From NCBI RefSeq assembly GCF_003933735.1, contig NZ_RSED01000001.1:1-64000 (forward strand): 64,000 nt of DNA, read 5' to 3'. The translations under genes and the position numbers were made by a program. Shown piece by piece: positions 36,034-44,881 of this stretch. Numbering within the stretch: the stretch's first letter is position 1; each line of letters starts with the position of its first letter. This DNA comes from Aquabacterium soli. GTDB lineage: Bacteria > Pseudomonadota > Gammaproteobacteria > Burkholderiales > Burkholderiaceae_C. Below the pieces are notes generated by a model, which did not search any database, was not told the origin of the DNA, and saw only the letters and a list, made by a program, of their open reading frames with translations.

Positions 36034-38229
36034 GTGAAAATCCGCAGTCGACTACTTTGGCTGGTGTTTGTGGCATGGCTGCCCTCTGCGCTGGCCATTG
36101 GCATTGTGGCCAGGCTGGCCTATGTGGATCAGCACAACGCTGCGCTCGATGACGTGCAGAAGATGGCCGACAGCGTCGGAGGCATCGTCGAACGTGAGGT
36201 CGACAAGCGGTTCTTCATGGCGAAGACGCTCAGCGCTTCCAGCGCCCTGAATGTGAGTGATCTCGAGCGCTTCTACGAAGAGGCCAGGAGCGCAACGCGG
36301 GGAACGGACAGCTGGGTCATGTTGCTGAGCGCTGAGCAGCAGATTCTGGACACGTACCGCCCTTACGATCCGCGGTTGTCGATCTCGATATCGGAAGGCA
36401 GCCCATGGCTCGAGTCGGGCGAGAACGTCTACTTTTCCATGAAGGGGCCGGTGCTTTCGAAGCCTGTGGTGGGCGTCACCGCCGCCCACGCCGCCAGCCA
36501 TCCGGGTTACAGCGTCGTCGTGGCGTTTGACCCGGCGGTGCTGCAGTCCATCGTGAGCCAACAAGTCGGACCGCATGGCGCACTGGTCACGGTGATGGAC
36601 AAGCACTTGCGGGTGCTGGCACGAAGCGTGAACCCCGCGAAGTGGCTTGGCCGGGACGTGACGACACCTGTCAGGCAGCGGGTCCGGGAAGGCAAGTGGG
36701 GATTTGGCAAGGGGTTCACGCTGGACAACATCCCCTCTCTGACATACCTCAGCAGACCGAACCGGTATGGCTGGTACACGATCGTGGCTGTGCCGGAGGC
36801 CGCACTGAACGCGCAGGCGCGCGAGGCGGCCCTCAATGCGGTCAGCCTTGCCGGCGGGTTGCTGGCACTCAGCCTGCTGTGCGCGCTGTACGTGGCCCGC
36901 AGCATCGGCCGGCCCATCCTGGCCTTGCAGAGTGCCGCTGAAGAGCTGGCCCATGAGCAGGTGCCCACCTCCGTGAAGACCGGACTGTTCGAGACCGACA
37001 AGGTGGCAGACGCCTTGCGCGACGCCGGGCTGCGGGCAAGGGAATCGACCGAGATCCTCGAAGCGCGAATCAATGATGCGGTCGCGCGCACGGCGGACGT
37101 TCAGGCCAAGCTGGCGGAATCCCAGAAGCGGGAAGCGGTCGGCCGCCTGGCGGGCGGTGTCGCGCACGATTTCAACAACCTACTCCAGACGATCAGCGCC
37201 GCACTTCATCTGCTGTCTGCCACCACCCCCGATGGTCCGCCGCGCAGGATGCTCGACTCGGCCAGCCGGGCGACGGGAAAGGCGACCAACCTCGTCAAGC
37301 AGATGCTGGCCTTCGGGCGAGCCCATGCGCTGGAGCCGGAGCCGGTGGACCTCAGCGACTTCGTGCTCAAGATCAGCGAACTCAGCGCCAAGGCTGCCGG
37401 TGCCAATGTCACGCTCCGTGCGCACATCGAGCCGGGGCTGCCGGCCGTGTTCGTGGATCCGACCCAACTGGAGCTCGCGCTGCTCAACCTGATCTTCAAC
37501 GCACGAGATGCCATGCCCCAGGGCGGGCAGATCGACCTGCGTGCAGCCTTGACCGATGCAAGCGAGACCGGGTTGCCCGAATCGGTGCATCGACATTACG
37601 TTCGGTTGGAGGTCCGGGACGATGGGCCCGGGATGGACGCCGCAACGCTGCACAAGGCGTTTGATCCATACTTCACGACCAAGCCGGTGGGGGCTGGCTC
37701 GGGCCTGGGCTTGGCCCAGGTGCTGTCATTCGCCCGGCAGTCGGGCGGCGATGCCCGCATCCTCAGCGATGCCGGCCGCGGGACGACCGTGGTGCTGTTC
37801 CTGCCGCCCACCGCCCACAGCCCGGTCCAGAATCCGGACGCACCGGTCAAGTCAAAGATCGATTGCAGGGCACTGAGGGTGTTGATGGTCGAGGATGACC
37901 CGCTGGTCGCTTCCGTGGTCGTGCCAGCCATCGAGGCCGCCGGGCACACCGTCACGCATTGCCAGAGCGGTGACGAGGCCAAGCGCATCCTGGCGGAGAA
38001 CAACGTGTTCGACGTGATCTTCAGTGATGTCGTCATGCCAGGGGCCACCACGGGCGTCGATCTGGAGAAGTGGTGCCGTACGGCGCATCCGCATATCGCC
38101 GTGGTGCTTGCCACGGGCTACAGCGCCCAGGCGCCTCAGTCCGACGTGGCGGTGCTCAGGAAGCCCTATCACCTGGATGACCTTCTTCTTGCGCTGCAGA
38201 AGGCTGTGGCTGGTACGTCCGCCAGTTGA
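36034..38229 (+). CDS. Hybrid sensor histidine kinase with C-terminal receiver
   Basis: A 731-aa protein. Residues about 8-28 form a transmembrane helix, and a periplasmic Cache/CHASE-like sensor follows to about 265. A second membrane helix (269-288), a HAMP-like linker, a coiled coil (330-365) and the H-box EAVGRLAGGVAHDFNNLL with His378 come next. HATPase motifs follow: N-box FNARDAMPQGG, G1 DDGPGMD, G2 GSGLGLA. Residues about 610-725 are a receiver with phospho-acceptor Asp665 in FSDVVMPG and Lys in VLRKPYH. The start is GTG 36034, with no strong ribosome-binding site. No response-regulator gene is adjacent, so its partner is elsewhere. Confidence 0.92.
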   Translation: MKIRSRLLWLVFVAWLPSALAIGIVARLAYVDQHNAALDDVQKMADSVGGIVEREVDKRFFMAKTLSASSALNVSDLERFYEEARSATRGTDSWVMLLSAEQQILDTYRPYDPRLSISISEGSPWLESGENVYFSMKGPVLSKPVVGVTAAHAASHPGYSVVVAFDPAVLQSIVSQQVGPHGALVTVMDKHLRVLARSVNPAKWLGRDVTTPVRQRVREGKWGFGKGFTLDNIPSLTYLSRPNRYGWYTIVAVPEAALNAQAREAALNAVSLAGGLLALSLLCALYVARSIGRPILALQSAAEELAHEQVPTSVKTGLFETDKVADALRDAGLRARESTEILEARINDAVARTADVQAKLAESQKREAVGRLAGGVAHDFNNLLQTISAALHLLSATTPDGPPRRMLDSASRATGKATNLVKQMLAFGRAHALEPEPVDLSDFVLKISELSAKAAGANVTLRAHIEPGLPAVFVDPTQLELALLNLIFNARDAMPQGGQIDLRAALTDASETGLPESVHRHYVRLEVRDDGPGMDAATLHKAFDPYFTTKPVGAGSGLGLAQVLSFARQSGGDARILSDAGRGTTVVLFLPPTAHSPVQNPDAPVKSKIDCRALRVLMVEDDPLVASVVVPAIEAAGHTVTHCQSGDEAKRILAENNVFDVIFSDVVMPGATTGVDLEKWCRTAHPHIAVVLATGYSAQAPQSDVAVLRKPYHLDDLLLALQKAVAGTSAS

Positions 38230-38232
38230 AGG

Positions 38233-38430
38233 TCAAGGCCTGATCGGCGCCTCATGCTGCACCTTCAGTGGCTTGATCGGTGTGCCATCGCTCCACACCC
38301 CCATCGACCGATGCTCAGGTGTGTCACCCAGCGCGAACTCGGTGTTCGTGCCGTGATACGCGGTGTCGCGAAGTGCGTCCCACACCTTCCAGACGAAGTT
38401 CCAGTCGTAGGCGTCTACCCTGGACACCAC
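38233..38430 (-). pseudogene. Possible 3' fragment of an alpha/beta hydrolase gene
   Basis: A 65-aa frame whose C-terminal half (YHGTNTEFALGDTPEHRSMG, then WSDGTPIKPLKV) has the look of the last strands of an alpha/beta-hydrolase-type protein. There is no matching upstream part on the minus strand and no ribosome-binding site, and it ends 3 bases from the kinase stop. I call it a decayed fragment with low certainty; a short independent protein is possible. Confidence 0.35.
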
Positions 38431-38546
38431 GATCTTTCCTTCGTCGGTTGATCCTGAGCTGTTCGTGCTGCTTCACAGGGCCGCTCTTCATCGTACAGCG
38501 CACACAGGCCCGACTCGACCCCTGTGACGGGTTGCTGGTGGACACC

Positions 38547-38957
38547 TCAGCCACGGCGCGCCTGGATCATCTTCCAGCCGTTGCCCGACGGGTCTCGAAA
38601 GCCGGCGTCCACCGTGCCGTAGCGATCCACGGGCTCCTGCGTGAACTCCACGCCCCGGCCAAGCCATTGCTCGTAGGTCGCGCGGCAATCATCCACGGTC
38701 AGCACCAGCGGCGGCATGGCGCCCTTGGCCACCAGCGCGCGCAGGGCCTGCGCTGTCGCTGTGTCGAGCACCGGCGGGCCGGGTTTGAACAGCCCCAGCT
38801 GGAACGAGGGCTGCTCGGGGTGCTGCACCGTGAGCCAGCGGTAGTCGCCGTTGCCCACGTCCGTGTGGACGCGGAACCCGAGCTTGTCGACATAGAACGC
38901 GAGCGCTTCGTCCTGGTCGTGCACGTACAAACCAACCACTTCAACACCTTGGGTCAT
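38547..38957 (-). CDS. VOC-family (glyoxalase/bleomycin-resistance-like) protein
   Basis: A 136-aa vicinal-oxygen-chelate fold with two beta-alpha-beta-beta-beta modules: VGLYVHDQDEALAFYVDKLG and YRWLTVQHPEQP, then YEQWLGRGVEFTQEPVDRYG and FRDPSGNGWKMIQ. Typical metal ligands (His/Glu) are partly visible. The start overlaps the upstream AraC gene's stop as ATGA, so the regulator and this protein are translationally coupled. It likely binds or converts a small electrophile or drug; the substrate is unknown. Confidence 0.88.
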   Translation of the reverse strand: MTQGVEVVGLYVHDQDEALAFYVDKLGFRVHTDVGNGDYRWLTVQHPEQPSFQLGLFKPGPPVLDTATAQALRALVAKGAMPPLVLTVDDCRATYEQWLGRGVEFTQEPVDRYGTVDAGFRDPSGNGWKMIQARRG

Positions 38958-39430
38958 GGGATCTCCTGTTGTTCGGGCTCGTTTGTACCGCTGCCGGCTT
39001 GTCGGCGCTTCTCCGAAACTGCTGTCGTCAGCCCAGGGCGGTGCGCGGCGCTGACGATGCAGGCCGGCACGCGTGCGAGTTCGTGCGGTGCCTGTCTGGC
39101 GCGCGCGCGGACCGCACTGGGGCTGTCGCCGGTGACGTCGTGGAAGGTGCGCCCGAAGGTGCCCAGGCTGCTCCAGCCCGTGTCGAAGGCGATGGCCGTG
39201 ATGGACAGGTCGGTGTCGCGCAGCAGGGCCATCGCCCGCTCGATGCGCCGTGTCAGCAGGTAGCGGTGCGGTGGTATGCCGAAGGCCTGCTTGAACGATC
39301 TGGCGAAGTGGGCCTGCGAGACGCCGCTCACCTGCGCCAGCCGCCCGACAGGCCAAGCCTCGTGCGAGGCGGCGTCCATCCGGTCCTTGGCGCGCAGCAG
39401 CCGGCGCAGCAGGTCGGGATCCTGGTCCAT
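38954..39430 (-). CDS. Small AraC-family regulator
   Basis: A 158-aa protein that is mostly the DNA-binding domain: two HTH units in residues about 20-115 (VGRLAQVSGVSQAHFARSFK and ITAIAFDTGWSSLGTFGRTF). No ligand domain precedes it; a basic, disordered tail follows. It is the first gene of a two-gene unit with the VOC protein, overlapping by four bases. Confidence 0.88.
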   Translation of the reverse strand: MDQDPDLLRRLLRAKDRMDAASHEAWPVGRLAQVSGVSQAHFARSFKQAFGIPPHRYLLTRRIERAMALLRDTDLSITAIAFDTGWSSLGTFGRTFHDVTGDSPSAVRARARQAPHELARVPACIVSAAHRPGLTTAVSEKRRQAGSGTNEPEQQEIP

Positions 39431-39456
39431 GGATCTTCGCCGGGGCGCCGCCTGTC

Positions 39457-40302
39457 CTAGCCCTGCTGCATGCGCAGCCGGCGCATTGTTTCCTCGTCCC
39501 GCGCATCGTCGATCTCGCGCAGGACACCGCCCAGGTCCACCGGCCCTGCGGCGCCGTCGAAGCGGCCCGTGAGCGGGGTCTCCGGGGTCAGGCCGCCTTG
39601 CTCGTACAGGGCCCAGATCTCGGGGCCGTAGTGGCTGGACAGCAGGTCAGGCGCGAAGCCGCCGAAGAAGTTGCGCAGGTTCTCCACATCCCGGAGCAGC
39701 ATGCGCTTGGCGTGGTTGTTGCCCGCTGCATCGACCGCCTGGGGCAGGTCGATGATGACGGGGCCGTCGTGCGCGAGCAGGATGTTGAACTCGGAAAGGT
39801 CGCCATGCACCACGCCTGCGCACAGCATGCGCACGACCTCGGTCAGCAGCGTCAGGTGATGTGCGCGTGCTTCTTCGGCGGTGAAGACGACGTCGTTGAG
39901 GCGCGGGGCCGCCTCGCCGTTCGCATCGGCCACCATCTCCATCAGCAGCACGCCGTCCAGGAAGTTGTAGGGCCTGGGCACCCGCACGCCCGCCGCGGCC
40001 AGACGGTACAGGGCATCGACTTCTGCGCTCTGCCAGGCGGCCTCCTGGGCCTGGCGCCCGAAGCGCGTGCCCTTGGCCATGGCGCGGGCCTGGCGGGTGT
40101 TCTTGGTCTTGCGGTTCTCGGTGTAGTCCACCGCCTGCCGGAAGCTGCGGTGCGTGGCTTCCTTGTAGATCTTGGCGCAGCGCGCTTCGTCGCCGCAGCG
40201 CACCACGTAGACCATGGCCTCCTTGCCGCTCATGAGCTGGCGCACGACCGAATCGATCATGCCTTCTTCGATGAGCGACTGCAGTCGAGGTGGTACTTTC
40301 AT
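39457..40302 (-). CDS. RIO1-like serine/threonine protein kinase (PA4780 type)
   Basis: A 281-aa protein. The RIO signature is present: a nucleotide loop SGKEAMVYVV with the ATP-binding Lys in CAKIYK, catalytic VHGDLSEFNIL and metal-binding IIDLPQAVD. RIO kinases are known from archaeal and eukaryotic ribosome biogenesis; a bacterial branch including PA4780 is widespread in proteobacteria with a poorly known role. It diverges from a VOC gene across 157 bases. Confidence 0.9.
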   Translation of the reverse strand: MKVPPRLQSLIEEGMIDSVVRQLMSGKEAMVYVVRCGDEARCAKIYKEATHRSFRQAVDYTENRKTKNTRQARAMAKGTRFGRQAQEAAWQSAEVDALYRLAAAGVRVPRPYNFLDGVLLMEMVADANGEAAPRLNDVVFTAEEARAHHLTLLTEVVRMLCAGVVHGDLSEFNILLAHDGPVIIDLPQAVDAAGNNHAKRMLLRDVENLRNFFGGFAPDLLSSHYGPEIWALYEQGGLTPETPLTGRFDGAAGPVDLGGVLREIDDARDEETMRRLRMQQG

Positions 40303-40459
40303 CCGGTAGGTCGCTGAGGGTGGCTGGGCTGGAAGAGGCGCGGTGCTGGGGGGCGCATCGCCCGATCACATCCATGATAAGGCGTCGGGATCCGCGGCAC
40401 TGATCGGTGGGCTGCCCGCCGGGTACAGTCGTGCTCCAACCCCAGCCTGAAAGCGCCTG

Positions 40460-40858
40460 ATGAGCACCCAACGCAAGCCCAAACCCAGCGCCGTGATCTT
40501 CGCCAAGGACATCACCGCGCTCGCCCACTTCTATGCGGAGGTGGTGGGGATGAAAGAGGCCCACCGCGACAAGGACCACATCGTCCTGGACACGGATGTC
40601 TTCCAGCTGGTGATCCATGGCATCCCGAAGAAGGTGGCCGCGCAGGTGCAGATCACCGTGCCACCGCAGGTGCGTGAGAACACGCCGATCAAGGTCTGCC
40701 TGCCTGTCGACAGCATCGAGCAGGCCCGCCTGCGTGCCGCGGCGCTGGGCGGCCAGGTCGGTGCCAAGGGCAAGGAATGGGAGGCCAGGGGCTTTCGCGC
40801 GTGCGATGGCTTCGATCCCGAGGGCAATGTCTTCCAGGTGCGGGAAGGCGTGGCCTGA
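40460..40858 (+). CDS. VOC-family protein
   Basis: A 132-aa glyoxalase-fold protein: AVIFAKDITALAHFYAEVVG at the first beta-alpha unit, DHIVLDTDVFQLVIHG, and FDPEGNVFQVREG at the end. It is not a close relative of the VOC gene at 38547. The substrate is unknown. It diverges from the RIO kinase gene. Confidence 0.88.
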   Translation: MSTQRKPKPSAVIFAKDITALAHFYAEVVGMKEAHRDKDHIVLDTDVFQLVIHGIPKKVAAQVQITVPPQVRENTPIKVCLPVDSIEQARLRAAALGGQVGAKGKEWEARGFRACDGFDPEGNVFQVREGVA

Positions 40859-40961
40859 CGCGCTGTCTGCGGGCGCATGAGCAAGCGCGGAAATCTCATT
40901 TGGTCGATCTCCGCAGGCTCCCTAGGATGTCAGGCTCGTTGTGATGTCCCTGAGGAGGCGC

Positions 40962-42299
40962 ATGGTGTTCATCAAGCCTGTTTCGTTCTGGGCGGCCTGC
41001 CTGCTGGTGATGGCGGCCCAGGTCCCGGCCATGGCGGCGGAATGGTCCCCCCTGGCCACGGCCGATCAACTGGCGCTGGACCAGCGCGCTGTGCGCGTGG
41101 ACCAGGCCTATCCCTTCCCGGTGGCGCGCCTGCAGGCCAAGGCGGCCTACCAGCTGGCCCATGGGCTGCCCGTCAGCGCCGAGGCGCAATCCCGGCTGGA
41201 CCAGGCCATCGACGAGCTGGCTTTCAGCGCCGTGCAGAAGGCGGTCAACGGCGATCCGCTGTATCCGCAGGTCTACTGGCTCAATGCGCCGCCGCACCGG
41301 TGGTTCGGCACGGTGGTGCAGGGCGGCCGCTATTCCTACGACAACCCGGACAACATCTACCGCACCATCCCCATCGAGGGGGGCTCGCGCTATGTGCTGA
41401 AGGGGCGGCGCTTCGGGGCCGGTCCGACCGATGTGACCTTCTCGTTGATCAGCAACGTCAACTCGCAGAACACCATCGCCTACCTCACCGGCAAGGACCT
41501 GGTGGTGGGGCCTGATGGCCGCTACGAAGTCACCATCGACAGCGACCCGGCCAACGGGCGCGTGAACCACATCCAGTCCACCAGCGCGGCCAAGCAGCTG
41601 TTCGTGCGCAACAACCTGGGCGACTGGTCCACCGAAACCCCCGATGCACTGACCGTGCAGCGGCTGGGCGCGGCACCCACGCGCGCGCCCCGCGGCGATG
41701 CGGCCGTGGGCCTGGAGGCCTGGGCCAACCTGCAGGAATCCATCATCACCTACGGCGTGGGCGCGCTGGGCCTCAAGACGCACCTCAACCGGGTCAACAC
41801 GCTGTCCACGCCCAGCACCTCCAGCACGCTGGGCACGCTGGTCACGCAGACCAGCGCCTTCGGCCACTTCAAGCTGGCCGATGACGAGGCCCTGGTGATC
41901 ACGCTGCAGGCCGGCGGGGCCGGCTACTTCGTGGTGCCGGTGACCGACCCATGGCTGGTGTCGGGTGATCCCATCCGGCGCCAGACCAGCCTGAACAACA
42001 AGCAGTCGGTGGCCGATGCCGATGGCGCCTATACCTTCGTGGTGGCCGCGCAGGATCCGGGTGTGTACAACTGGCTGGACACGGAGGGGCGCCACGAAGG
42101 CACCATCATGGTCCGCTGGCAGGACCTGCCCGCGCAGACCGTGGGCAACGGGCCTCAGGTGGTGGCCAAGGTGGTCAAGCTGGCGGCGCTGCCCTCGGTG
42201 CTGCCCCAGGGCACCCGCACGGTCAGCGCGGTGGAGCGTGCGCGCCTGCTGGCCGTGCGCGAGGCCGGCTATCAGCGCCGCGTGAGCCTGGGGTTCTGA
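40962..42299 (+). CDS. Secreted protein, DUF1214/DUF1254-like
   Basis: A 445-aa protein with a signal peptide (MVFIKPVSFWAACLLVMAAQ, cleavage near AMAA). ATG 40962 was chosen because GAGGAGG sits just upstream; in-frame starts at 40941/40944 would lengthen the leader. The C-terminal part (TSLNNKQSVADADGAYTFVV, PGVYNWLDTEGRHEGTIMVR) resembles the DUF1214 beta-sandwich tail; the middle has YDNPDNIYRTIPIEGGSRYV. Such proteins are periplasmic and of uncertain function. It ends convergently with the flavin reductase gene. Confidence 0.65.
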   Translation: MVFIKPVSFWAACLLVMAAQVPAMAAEWSPLATADQLALDQRAVRVDQAYPFPVARLQAKAAYQLAHGLPVSAEAQSRLDQAIDELAFSAVQKAVNGDPLYPQVYWLNAPPHRWFGTVVQGGRYSYDNPDNIYRTIPIEGGSRYVLKGRRFGAGPTDVTFSLISNVNSQNTIAYLTGKDLVVGPDGRYEVTIDSDPANGRVNHIQSTSAAKQLFVRNNLGDWSTETPDALTVQRLGAAPTRAPRGDAAVGLEAWANLQESIITYGVGALGLKTHLNRVNTLSTPSTSSTLGTLVTQTSAFGHFKLADDEALVITLQAGGAGYFVVPVTDPWLVSGDPIRRQTSLNNKQSVADADGAYTFVVAAQDPGVYNWLDTEGRHEGTIMVRWQDLPAQTVGNGPQVVAKVVKLAALPSVLPQGTRTVSAVERARLLAVREAGYQRRVSLGF

Positions 42300-42305
42300 G
42301 GCGCA

Positions 42306-43196
42306 TCACAGCCCGAACATCAGCGAGCGGTGCACCGCCGCACCCGCCATGGCGCCATCGCCCACGGCCAGCGCGATCGAGCCGGCAGGCCGGGCCACAT
42401 CCCCGCAGGCGAACACGCCGGGCACGGTGGTGGACTTGAGCGCATCGGTCTTGACGAAAGGCCCCATGGGGCTGGTGTCCATCTCGCAGCCCAGTTGGGT
42501 GGCCAGCGGCCCCGGCAAGATCTGCGTGGCGATGAACAGCCCGGCCATCTCGAAGCGCCGCTGATCCTGCATGACCACCTGCAGGGCCTCATCGCCCTCC
42601 AGCCGCGCCACTTGGCCGCTCACCAGGGTCACGCCGCGCGCCTGCAACGCCGCCAGCGTGTCGGTATCGGGTTCGGCAACGTCGTTCAGGAAGAAGGTGG
42701 TGGGGCCCCAGTCGGGCAGCATCAGGGCCTGGTGCGATGACAGGGCCGAGGTGGCCAGCACGCCCACCGGGCCTTGCTGCAGTTCGTAGCCGTGGCAGTA
42801 GGGGCAGTGGAACACCTGCCGGCCCCAGCGTTCGGCCAGGCCGGGCAGTTCGGGCAAGGTGTCGCTCACACCGGTGGCCAGCACCAGGCGGCGGGCGGTG
42901 TGCTCGGTGCCATCCTGAAGCCGCACCGAGAAGGCATCGGCCTGGCCGCTGACCTGGGCGACGGGCGTGGCGGACCAGTCCACCGTCTCATAAGCCTTCA
43001 GCTGAGCCTGGCCGGTGTGTGCAACCTGGTCGGGCGGCGCGCCATCCTGCGTCAGAAAGCCGTGCGAGAACGCCGCGAAGCGGTTGCGCCGCACGCCCGC
43101 ATCGACCACCAGCAGTGAGCGCCGGGCGCGTGCCAGCGGCAAGGCGGCGGACAGGCCCGCATAGCTGCCGCCAATGATGATGACGTCGTGGGTCAT
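42306..43196 (-). CDS. Thioredoxin-reductase-like NAD(P)/FAD oxidoreductase
   Basis: A 296-aa two-domain flavoprotein. The FAD motif is IIIGGSYAGLSAALPLARAR at the N-terminus, the redox pair is Cys-Pro-Tyr-Cys in HCPYCHG, and the second FAD motif is VFACGDVARP. It is shorter than true TrxB and lacks a clear NADPH GxGxxA motif, placing it with the small TrxB-like/HI0933-type reductases. AAGGA precedes the ATG. An Rrf2-family regulator gene lies immediately upstream on the same strand, with GATA/TATC repeats between, so the regulator probably controls this gene. Confidence 0.9.
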   Translation of the reverse strand: MTHDVIIIGGSYAGLSAALPLARARRSLLVVDAGVRRNRFAAFSHGFLTQDGAPPDQVAHTGQAQLKAYETVDWSATPVAQVSGQADAFSVRLQDGTEHTARRLVLATGVSDTLPELPGLAERWGRQVFHCPYCHGYELQQGPVGVLATSALSSHQALMLPDWGPTTFFLNDVAEPDTDTLAALQARGVTLVSGQVARLEGDEALQVVMQDQRRFEMAGLFIATQILPGPLATQLGCEMDTSPMGPFVKTDALKSTTVPGVFACGDVARPAGSIALAVGDGAMAGAAVHRSLMFGL

Positions 43197-43209
43197 GGTG
43201 GGTCCTTTC

Positions 43210-43232
43210 GATATTCGTATCTTTTGATGATA
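43210..43232. promoter_or_regulatory. Candidate Rrf2 operator with GATA/TATC inverted repeats
   Basis: GATATTCGTATC (43210-43221) and the overlapping TATC-TTTTGAT-GATA (43218-43232) form A/T-rich inverted repeats in an otherwise GC-rich 96-base gap between the Rrf2 gene and the flavin reductase it precedes. The stretch also looks promoter-like on the minus strand. Confidence 0.35.
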
Positions 43233-43292
43233 CATAAATGGCAAAAGGGATGGCGCCGCCGGGGCAATGCGTTCTTCAGCGTATTGGCAGGC

Positions 43293-43814
43293 TCAGTGCG
43301 GGTGGCCGGCGCGGGGGCGCTTGCCGCGCTTGCGGCATTGCAGGTCGAACTGCTGGGCCAGGTCGGCCAGCGAGACCGATCCCAGGCGTTGCAGCAGCAG
43401 GGCCTCGGCCTCGCGCAGGGTGTCGGCCAGGGCCGCGTTGACCACGCGCTCGACGGCGCAGTCGGGGTTGGATCGGTCGGAGCCGATGGCGAACAGGGTG
43501 GGGCCGCCCACGGCCTGGTGCACATCCAGCAAGCTCACCTGCTGCAGGTCGCAGGCCAGTTGCCAGCCGCCCTGGGGGCCGCGCTCGGACGAGACCATGC
43601 CCGCCTTGCGCAGGCCGGCCATCGTGCGCCGCACCACCGCGGCATTGGTGCCCAGCATCTCGGCGATGCGTTCGGAGGTGAAGGGCTGGTCTTCGCGGGC
43701 CATGTGCAGCAGCACGTGCAGCATGCGGGAGAGGCGGCTGTCGGTTCTCACGGGGGCGGTGATGGAGCGTTTGGGTGGCGGCCCCTCGATGCGGTGCCGT
43801 ACGCGAGGGAGCAT
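43293..43814 (-). CDS. Rrf2-family transcriptional regulator
   Basis: A 173-aa protein: winged HTH SRLSRMLHVLLHMA, FTSERIAEMLGTNAAVVRRT, SERGPQGGWQLACD, then an effector helix. It has one Cys in LACDLQQ and one in PDCAVE, plus a C-terminal QCRKRGK, so it could sense redox state but lacks the classic three-Cys iron-sulphur cluster spacing. The start is uncertain: ATG 43814 gives 21 extra residues, and GTG 43751 (VRTDSRLSRML) matches usual N-termini better. It is 32 bases after ccmH on the same strand and 96 before the flavin reductase. Confidence 0.85.
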   Translation of the reverse strand: MLPRVRHRIEGPPPKRSITAPVRTDSRLSRMLHVLLHMAREDQPFTSERIAEMLGTNAAVVRRTMAGLRKAGMVSSERGPQGGWQLACDLQQVSLLDVHQAVGGPTLFAIGSDRSNPDCAVERVVNAALADTLREAEALLLQRLGSVSLADLAQQFDLQCRKRGKRPRAGHPH

Positions 43815-43846
43815 ACCTCGCGTCCCGCCTGGCAAGCGCCTGCGGC

Positions 43847-44320
43847 CTACCAGGTGTCGTCGTCCAGGGCCTCGGCGTCGTCCTTCGTGTCGGTGCGGGC
43901 ACGGGCGCGTTGCTGGCTCAGGAGCAAGCCGCCCAGCAGCAAAAGCAGCAGCGGCCCGCCCCACAGCAGCCAGGTCAGCTGCGTCACCGGTGGGCGGTAC
44001 AGGATGAAGTCGCCGTAGCGCCGGGCCATGAAATCGCGCACCTGCTGCTCGCTGGCCCCCCCGGCCAGCTGGGTGCGCACCTCGGCCTTGAGCTGCCTTG
44101 CCAGCGGCACGGACGATTCGGCGATGGTCTGGTTCTGACAGACCAGGCAGCGCAGCTCGCCCGCCAGGCGGTTGACGCGCTCATCGAGCTGCGCATCGGT
44201 GCTGGGTGACGCCACGGCCGGCGTGAGGGCCGTGGTCATCGCATGGGCGTGGGCCGAGGGGGCGACCGTGCCGGTCAGCGCGGTGCAGATCAGCACGGGG
44301 AGCAGCATGCGCGTCGCCAT
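43847..44320 (-). CDS. ccmH: Cytochrome c maturation protein CcmH
   Basis: A 157-aa periplasmic membrane-anchored thiol-disulphide protein with a signal segment at the N-terminus. The LRCxxC motif is LRCLVCQNQ (Cys58, Cys61), followed by ARRYGDFILYRPP and a single membrane helix (TWLLWGGPLLLLLLGGLLLS). It reduces apocytochrome CxxCH thiols for haem attachment. The CcmI half is not fused here. It begins one base after the ccmG stop and is the last gene of the ccm run. Confidence 0.95.
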   Translation of the reverse strand: MATRMLLPVLICTALTGTVAPSAHAHAMTTALTPAVASPSTDAQLDERVNRLAGELRCLVCQNQTIAESSVPLARQLKAEVRTQLAGGASEQQVRDFMARRYGDFILYRPPVTQLTWLLWGGPLLLLLLGGLLLSQQRARARTDTKDDAEALDDDTW

Positions 44321-44321
44321 G

Positions 44322-44876
44322 TCAGCCGCGCTCCAGTTCGGCGATCAGCGGCAGCAGCGATTGCTGCAGCACCTGCGGCGTGATGGGGCCGGCGTGGCGC
44401 AGCCGGATGCGGCCCTGCTTGTCGATGACGAAGGTCTCCGGCACGCCGTAGACGCCCAGCTCCATGCCCGCGCGGCCGTCCACATCCTGCGCCGTCACCT
44501 GGTAAGGGTTGCCATGCTGGCGCAGCCAGGCCTGGCCCCGCAGGGGATCGTCCTGGTAGTTCAGGCCGACGATGGGCAGCTGCCGGCTGCGCGACAGATC
44601 GACCAGCAGGGGATGCTCATCCCGGCAGGCCGCGCACCACGAGGCCCACACATTGAGCATCCAGACGCGGCCGTGGAGCTGCGCGGGGCTGAAGGATGTG
44701 TTCGGCGTGGTGGCCGCCGTGGCTGGAGGGTCGTCCGGCAAGGTGGCCAGCGTGAAGGCGGGCACGGGCTGGTTCACCAGCGGTGAAGGCAGGGCCGAGG
44801 GTGCGCGGCCCAGTGGCTGCCACAGCAGCGCGGCCAGGCCCATGAACAAGGCCAGGGGAAGGATGTAGCGGATCAT
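44322..44876 (-). CDS. ccmG: Thiol:disulphide interchange protein CcmG/DsbE
   Basis: A 184-aa membrane-anchored thioredoxin-like protein: N-terminal helix (YILPLALFMGLAALLW), then LHGRVWMLNVWASWCAACRD with the redox pair Cys81-Ala-Ala-Cys84, and the cis-Pro in GVYGVPETFVID. It supplies reductant to CcmH/apocytochrome c. Start 44876 lies 5 bases after the ccmF stop. Confidence 0.95.
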   Translation of the reverse strand: MIRYILPLALFMGLAALLWQPLGRAPSALPSPLVNQPVPAFTLATLPDDPPATAATTPNTSFSPAQLHGRVWMLNVWASWCAACRDEHPLLVDLSRSRQLPIVGLNYQDDPLRGQAWLRQHGNPYQVTAQDVDGRAGMELGVYGVPETFVIDKQGRIRLRHAGPITPQVLQQSLLPLIAELERG

Positions 44877-44881
44877 GTGGG

